Below, piece after piece: positions 42,843-47,416 of a stretch of DNA of 47,416 nt. Source of the DNA: Lachnospiraceae bacterium (GTDB lineage Bacteria > Bacillota > Clostridia > Lachnospirales > Lachnospiraceae); the NCBI GenBank assembly GCA_016297945.1, contig JAEDFR010000009.1, positions 1 to 47,416 of the forward strand, in the 5' to 3' direction. Each line of letters starts with the position of its first letter. Within the stretch, counting starts at the first letter, position 1. The translations under genes were made by a program, and so were the position numbers. The notes under the pieces were generated by a model. The model had not been told where the DNA came from and did no database searches. It was given only the letters and a program-made list of their open reading frames with translations.

Positions 42843-44384
42843 CTATACGCGTCTCTTCTGCTTAATCACAGGACGAACACTGTATACTTCTTCAAAAAAT
42901 TTTGCTCTAGCAGTTAACAAACCGGTCTCTAAGGTAATATCCTCGGTTGTATCAACCGTAATCACGAGCTGATCGTCCTTGAGACTGGTCTTGACATTCT
43001 GAAACTTCTGCTTATGACTTCGATCCAGTCCGTTTGCCACACGTAAAATGGCTGTCAGCTTTGCAATCATCAGATAAGCTTCCCAGCTTAATGTCGTATG
43101 CTCACCAAGCTTTTCATAATATTCAAATTCATCCCGGTTGTATTTTGCCACATAAGCAACCATCTCCCGTTCCGTATGTGACAGACCAATGATTTCTGTG
43201 GCCATGATAATCCGGAAACTGCATTCTCCGACATCTGTCTGGGAAATATATTTTCCGCAATCATTAAGCTGTGCCGCAATTTGTAACAATAACCGTTCAC
43301 GCTTTCCAAGTCCGTGCACCTTTTTCATCGTATCAAAAATAGACACGGCTAACTGCTCAATGCTTTCATTTCGCTTTCTGCTGCACATATAACGTTTGCT
43401 GATGGTCTGTGTCGATGCAATAATATCCTTTTCAAAATCATGGGAAATCGTAATCAGATTGTTTTTCTGCGCATATTCATAGGCAATACCGTCACAAAGC
43501 GTTGTTCCGGGTGCCCAGATGTGACTTGCACCGGTAACTTCCATAATCCGTTTTATTAAAACCGCACTATAAAACATTAAAGAAGCATGTTCTTCGGATA
43601 TTTCCAAAGCCAAACTGCAGTCAATCCGGTTTTTGTGACTGACTTCATCCATGAACTTTTGATAATCATCATAATCTATTTCTCCCGGAACTTTACAGAT
43701 TTTATTTTTCTGCAATACAATGGAAAGATAGTCATCCACGACAATCAGGTTCTGGATTTTTCGCTCTTTTAAATACATTTTTTTAAATAACGAAAACTGA
43801 TTGTTTACCATCTCTTCAATCAGCTTTTCAGACTGTCCGCTTCGCGGCGCAAGTGCTTCAAGACGTTCCCTAAGACGCATGACACCAAGACGCATATTTT
43901 GTGTGGTGACCAGGGAATCCTTTTCAAAGAGTGAAATCTGAACACTTCCTCCACCAATATCCAGTATGGCGCATCCACCTTCGATACACTTATCAAAAGC
44001 CTCTCCTTTGGTTGCAATAGCCTTATAATTTAAAAAGCGTTGCTCCGAGTTACTGATGACATCCACGGTCATACCGGTCCGGTTTTTAATCTGATCTAAT
44101 ACAATCAGTGTATTTTCGGTTTCCCGGATGGCACTCGTACCATATGCCTTATAGTCATCAACCTTGTATGTTTTCATGATTTCTTTAAAATCACGAAGCG
44201 TATCGCACAGTTCATCCATTTTTTCGCGAGAAAGCTTTCCTGTCTTGTAAGAATCCACACCTAATGCCAGTCGGTGATTGATACAGTCGATTTCCTTAAT
44301 CCCGGATTTGGATGAGATTTCAAATATTTTCATCGTCAGTTCATAGGAACCGACATCGATTGCCGCAAATAATTTTACTGCCAT
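42843..44384 (-). CDS. ppx: Exopolyphosphatase/guanosine pentaphosphate phosphatase (Ppx/GppA)
   Basis: This 513-residue ASKHA-fold enzyme starts with AAIDVGSYELTMKIFE (phosphate-binding loop) and has TSAIRETEN, SNSEQRFLNYKA and the second phosphate loop LDIGGGSVQISLF. The C-terminal part (about 310-513) is an HD-like helical domain (RLLLQIAAQLNDCGKYIS, GLSHTEREMVAYVAKY). The family removes terminal phosphates from polyphosphate and can hydrolyse pppGpp. The start follows AGAGG. Its position just before ppk and in the same window as relA links polyphosphate and alarmone metabolism, though the two loci are 15 kb apart. Confidence 0.93.
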   Translation of the reverse strand: MAVKLFAAIDVGSYELTMKIFEISSKSGIKEIDCINHRLALGVDSYKTGKLSREKMDELCDTLRDFKEIMKTYKVDDYKAYGTSAIRETENTLIVLDQIKNRTGMTVDVISNSEQRFLNYKAIATKGEAFDKCIEGGCAILDIGGGSVQISLFEKDSLVTTQNMRLGVMRLRERLEALAPRSGQSEKLIEEMVNNQFSLFKKMYLKERKIQNLIVVDDYLSIVLQKNKICKVPGEIDYDDYQKFMDEVSHKNRIDCSLALEISEEHASLMFYSAVLIKRIMEVTGASHIWAPGTTLCDGIAYEYAQKNNLITISHDFEKDIIASTQTISKRYMCSRKRNESIEQLAVSIFDTMKKVHGLGKRERLLLQIAAQLNDCGKYISQTDVGECSFRIIMATEIIGLSHTEREMVAYVAKYNRDEFEYYEKLGEHTTLSWEAYLMIAKLTAILRVANGLDRSHKQKFQNVKTSLKDDQLVITVDTTEDITLETGLLTARAKFFEEVYSVRPVIKQKRRV

Positions 44385-44395
44385 GTTTTGTACCT

Positions 44396-45520
44396 CTAAT
44401 AATTTCCAAGAATTTTCATATTGCGCGCCTCATCTCTTAAACCGCGCAATGCATTCTTAACGGCTCCATCTGCCAGATTTCCTTCAAAATCAACAAAAAA
44501 GCGATATTCCCAGTTGCGCTCTTCAATCGGGCGGCTTTCAATTTTACACAAATTCAGATTATTATAAATAAAATGAGAAAGCATGTGATAAAGCGATCCG
44601 CTTTCATGGGGAATCTCAAAACAGATGCTGATTTTTTTGGCATCCTTTAAAAACACTTTCTGATTGGTAACAATGATAAATCTGGTGGAATTGGTATCAG
44701 ATTGGTTAACTCCCTTTTTTAATACATCCAGACCATAAATTTCACCGGCATACGCACTGGCAATGGCAGCCTGTGTCTTATCACCGTCCTTAACAACCTT
44801 TTGCGCCGCAAAGGCATTATTTTGCATGCTGATCTGCTTCCAGTCATGCTCACTTAAAAATCTGGCACTCTGCATCAAAGACTGTGGATGTGAATATACC
44901 GTCCTGATATCCTCTATCGTTGAACCGGGAACACCCAACAGACAATGCTCAATTTTAATAATCTGCTCTCCCACGATGTAATTTTCAAACTCCACAAGCA
45001 AATCATACACTTCACTGATGATTCCCGCCGTTGAATTTTCAATAGGTAAAACGGCAAAATCGGCACTTCCCTCTTCAATGGCAGACATGGCATCGCGGAA
45101 TGTATTCACATGGAAACTTTGAATCTTATCTCCAAAATACTGAACCATGGCAGCCTGTGAATAAGCACCTTCTGCTCCCTGAAAAACGACACGCACCTTA
45201 CCGTCATCCAGACTGTCCACTCCCATAAAAGGCAGTCTGCCACTGCTGCCGTGCTCTGCCAAAATCTGATACTGCAGCTTCCGGCTCACCGACATGATCT
45301 GTTCAAACAATTCCTCAACGGCGCGACTTGTAAAATCACTGGTGGTCATCGCTTTAACCTTGCGGATTTTTTCTTCTTCGCGAACACGGTCAAATACTTT
45401 TTTCCCATTTTCTATTTTATATTCAGCAACCTGCTTACAGATGTTAACGCGCTTTTCGTAAAGCTCCACAATCTGTTTGTCAATCACATCAATTTCATCC
45501 CTTAATTGTAATAAATCCAT
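44396..45520 (-). CDS. pheA: Bifunctional chorismate mutase/prephenate dehydratase
   Basis: This 374-residue enzyme converts chorismate to phenylpyruvate for phenylalanine synthesis. Residues 1-85 are an AroQ chorismate mutase (LRDEIDVIDKQIVELYEKRV). Residues about 105-285 are the prephenate dehydratase domain with FQGAEGAYSQAA, LPIENSTAG and the catalytic NSTRFIIV. The C-terminal ACT domain has the Phe-binding ESRP motif (KIESRPIEERNWEY), so feedback inhibition by phenylalanine is expected. The ATG at 45520 gives the usual MDLLQLR start; the frame can be extended to a TTG at 45556, directly after the preceding stop, but that has no binding site. Confidence 0.95.
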   Translation of the reverse strand: MDLLQLRDEIDVIDKQIVELYEKRVNICKQVAEYKIENGKKVFDRVREEEKIRKVKAMTTSDFTSRAVEELFEQIMSVSRKLQYQILAEHGSSGRLPFMGVDSLDDGKVRVVFQGAEGAYSQAAMVQYFGDKIQSFHVNTFRDAMSAIEEGSADFAVLPIENSTAGIISEVYDLLVEFENYIVGEQIIKIEHCLLGVPGSTIEDIRTVYSHPQSLMQSARFLSEHDWKQISMQNNAFAAQKVVKDGDKTQAAIASAYAGEIYGLDVLKKGVNQSDTNSTRFIIVTNQKVFLKDAKKISICFEIPHESGSLYHMLSHFIYNNLNLCKIESRPIEERNWEYRFFVDFEGNLADGAVKNALRGLRDEARNMKILGNY

Positions 45521-45556
45521 CTTCCGTCTCTTTTCTGTTTTATTTTGTTTTTCCAA

Positions 45557-46591
45557 CTATTTCTTTTTCAGCGCCGCTTCTTCTGCCGCCGTAAATGTCT
45601 GGACGCCGCCTCCGCTTAAGACATTGTATTGATACATCGGCGTCGAAAGTCCAAATTCCGAAAAGTAAAAAACGCCGCCCGCTACACCGAAGTTTGTATA
45701 GTTACCTTCCGCTAACTCTATAGGTTCACTTCCGTCTGCGCGAATCTGCATCAATGCAGGTTCTGTCTTGGAATTTTTCTGATAGAATATATAATCTCCG
45801 CAACAGATAAAGGTATCACAACGGTCATCCGTAATTTTCTCAGCCTCTCCTGACGCAAGATTGTAACGATACAAGCAGTAATCATCATCAATATTCATAA
45901 AATAGATATATCCGTTCTGGTAATCCGGATTCCAGATATTTCCATCATAGATCATCTGGGAAGTCTTAGATTTCGGATCAAAAACATATAAATAATGATC
46001 CCCTTCTTTTCCGTTATAATAAATCTTTCCGTCATAGACACAGGCAGGATTGGCATCAAAACCCATTACTTTTTCCGTTTCCTTATTTCTGGTATCCATC
46101 CTTTGTAACGATATTCCATCCTTATTATCATACCGCTGATAAAACAAGTCATTATCAATCAGCTGAACGACGCCACATGTCACTTTTTCCATGCACTTTG
46201 TTTTATTTCCTTTTTTATCCGTCCGGTACAATCCCAGCATGGAAACCTTAAAACCTCCCATTCCGGTTACAGAGGACAGATTGTTGATAAAATAATAAAC
46301 ATAGTTTTTATCAACATTGATATAGGATACCGGACTGTCGGTAAGGCATTTTGCACCCGTTCCATCAAGATTCATGACATAGAGCCGGTTGTTATCATAC
46401 GCATTGGCAAAAAACAACTTTCCGTCCTTTTCACAAAACATTCCGCCGTTATTCAGATTGCCGGTTGTATTTCCTACCGTTCCCTCAGGATTGGAATGCA
46501 GATAATCTTTGAATGAATTATACGCAATACCACCGCCAAGTCCCAAAACAATCACGCCGAAAAATATAATTAATTTGATTTTGTCTGACAT
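45557..46591 (-). CDS. DUF5050-like membrane-anchored beta-propeller protein
   Basis: This 344-residue protein has an N-terminal membrane helix (IKLIIFFGVIVLGLGGGIAYN) and an extracellular part made of repeated strands such as GKLFFANAYDNNRLYVMNLDGTG, YVYYFINN, GKIYYNGKEGDHYLYVFD and GYIYFMNIDDDYCLYRYN. This is the DUF5050/KWG-like propeller pattern common in Clostridia. No enzymatic residue is evident; a role in binding at the cell surface is inference. AAGGAG lies six bases before the ATG, and the gene overlaps the end of folBK by 22 bases, so it is coupled to folate synthesis by layout but not by obvious function. Confidence 0.82.
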   Translation of the reverse strand: MSDKIKLIIFFGVIVLGLGGGIAYNSFKDYLHSNPEGTVGNTTGNLNNGGMFCEKDGKLFFANAYDNNRLYVMNLDGTGAKCLTDSPVSYINVDKNYVYYFINNLSSVTGMGGFKVSMLGLYRTDKKGNKTKCMEKVTCGVVQLIDNDLFYQRYDNKDGISLQRMDTRNKETEKVMGFDANPACVYDGKIYYNGKEGDHYLYVFDPKSKTSQMIYDGNIWNPDYQNGYIYFMNIDDDYCLYRYNLASGEAEKITDDRCDTFICCGDYIFYQKNSKTEPALMQIRADGSEPIELAEGNYTNFGVAGGVFYFSEFGLSTPMYQYNVLSGGGVQTFTAAEEAALKKK

Positions 46592-47397
46592 AAATTCTCC
46601 TTCATATCTTTCATTGTCAGCCGATAGACAGGATGTACAAATCCCGGTGCAATTTCTGCCATGGGAATTAACACAAAATCACGATTTTTTATATCAATAT
46701 GAGGAAGGGTCAGATATTCATCCTCTAAAATCATCTCATCATAGAATAAAATATCCAGATCCAGCGTCCGGTTTCCCCAATGAGCAGTTCTAACTCTACC
46801 TGCCTTGTGCTCAATTTCATGACATATACGTAGCAATTCATAAGGTGTCAATAATGTTTTGACTTTTATCACACCGTTTAAAAAAGCTTCGGTTGCGACA
46901 TCTCCATAAGCTTCTGTCTCAATAATTTCCGAAGTACGCAAAACATAGATGTCATTTTCATTTTCCAGCATTTCCAATCCCTGTCTGATATATTCCTCCC
47001 GATCTCCAAGATTGGAACCAAAAGCAATATAAGCTACATGCCACCCTCTTTTTACTGTCACGGAAACGTCTTCAAAAGGTAACGGAATCGGAGCCTGCGG
47101 TTTGCTTACCTTTAAGGTAACGGAATGAACCAAAGGATATTTTAATAAAATCTCCCTTGCCAGATTTTCCACAACCGCTTCGAGTAGCTTATAGGTGTTC
47201 TTTTTCATATATTTGTCAATGAACATACTGACGGAACCATAATCTACCGATTCAGATAATTCATCCCGCAAACCGGCTCCCCTCGTATCGACATCCAATA
47301 TGGCACTGACATAAAAATTCTGTCCCTGTACCGATTCCTCGGGATACACACCATGATGCGCAAAAACTTTTAACCGGTCAATTCTGATTTGATCCAT
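46570..47397 (-). CDS. folK: FolB-FolK fusion: dihydroneopterin aldolase and HPPK
   Basis: This 275-residue protein joins two consecutive folate enzymes. Residues 1-118 are dihydroneopterin aldolase (IRIDRLKVFAHHGVYPEE, YGSVSMFI, TLKVSKPQAPIP). Residues about 122-275 are 6-hydroxymethyl-7,8-dihydropterin pyrophosphokinase with AYIAFGSNLGDRE, the catalytic loop arginines (VRTAHWGNRTLDLDILFYD) and LPHIDIKNRDFVLIPM. Fusions of this kind are common in Firmicutes. The ATG at 47397 is the usual family start, with AAAGGG upstream; an in-frame ATG at 47415 lies at the window edge. Upstream folate genes (folP, folE) would be outside the window. Confidence 0.94.
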   Translation of the reverse strand: MDQIRIDRLKVFAHHGVYPEESVQGQNFYVSAILDVDTRGAGLRDELSESVDYGSVSMFIDKYMKKNTYKLLEAVVENLAREILLKYPLVHSVTLKVSKPQAPIPLPFEDVSVTVKRGWHVAYIAFGSNLGDREEYIRQGLEMLENENDIYVLRTSEIIETEAYGDVATEAFLNGVIKVKTLLTPYELLRICHEIEHKAGRVRTAHWGNRTLDLDILFYDEMILEDEYLTLPHIDIKNRDFVLIPMAEIAPGFVHPVYRLTMKDMKENLCQTKSN

Positions 47398-47416
47398 AAA
47401 ACCACACCCTTTCATC

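Noticed and set aside
44385..44395. Phenylalanine T-box or attenuator at pheA
   Set aside because: pheA sits inside an operon with only 36 bases between its chosen start and the preceding stop, so there is no room for such a leader.

Overview
The window looks like a piece of chromosome from a low-GC Gram-positive of the Clostridia, most likely Lachnospiraceae. The protein families, the strong AGGAGG-type ribosome binding sites and the NifS/NifU/Rrf2 iron-sulfur set all fit that group. A consensus flagellar sigma-D promoter and a YjfB-type motility protein suggest a motile organism or a close relative of one. Genus cannot be fixed from the sequence alone.

Layout. Positions 1-11465 (minus) are one uninterrupted reading frame. 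It encodes a giant protein that starts with a type IV prepilin signal and carries more than 30 GLUG-like repeats; it leaves the window unfinished after 3821 codons. Next comes a KtrB-KtrA potassium uptake pair (11738-13729). Then follows a two-gene operon of unknown function (13827-15753, DUF6033-like plus a charged protein) behind a perfect sigma-D promoter. After that are an acyltransferase-3 membrane protein, hemZ, two long palindromic non-coding elements (19278-19694), a metallo-hydrolase and the wreck of a pdxST operon (20527-20988).

Positions 21031-26005 hold nifU, nifS, an IscR-like regulator, tcdA, a class I/II aminotransferase and a frameshifted C39-like peptidase. Positions 26377-34382 are mostly housekeeping and stress genes on the minus strand: relA/spoT, degV, groEL-groES (without a CIRCE operator), a HAD phosphatase and a GGDEF protein with a spoiled active site.

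Positions 34600-35842 form a small accessory patch: yjfB with a leader hairpin, a GGDEF gene broken by a nonsense codon, and a compact type I toxin-antitoxin locus (holin-like 31-residue peptide with a convergent antisense RNA). Two plus-strand genes follow, a YkpA/YbiT-type ABC-F ATPase and a PHP-HAD fusion. The right end (39515-47397, minus) is a tightly packed operon: folB-folK fusion, a DUF5050-like anchored propeller protein, pheA, ppx, ppk, a HAD phosphatase and a small acidic protein, many of them overlapping or separated by only a few bases.

Nucleotide and phosphate signalling recurs (RelA, Ppk, Ppx, GGDEF, HAD and PHP hydrolases), but most of this is ordinary chromosome. The parts with most unexplained structure are the giant prepilin, the twin hairpin elements at 19.3-19.7 kb, the sigma-D operon of unknown proteins and the toxin-antitoxin locus at 35.5-35.8 kb. 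I saw no tRNA, rRNA, CRISPR array, transposase or phage gene.
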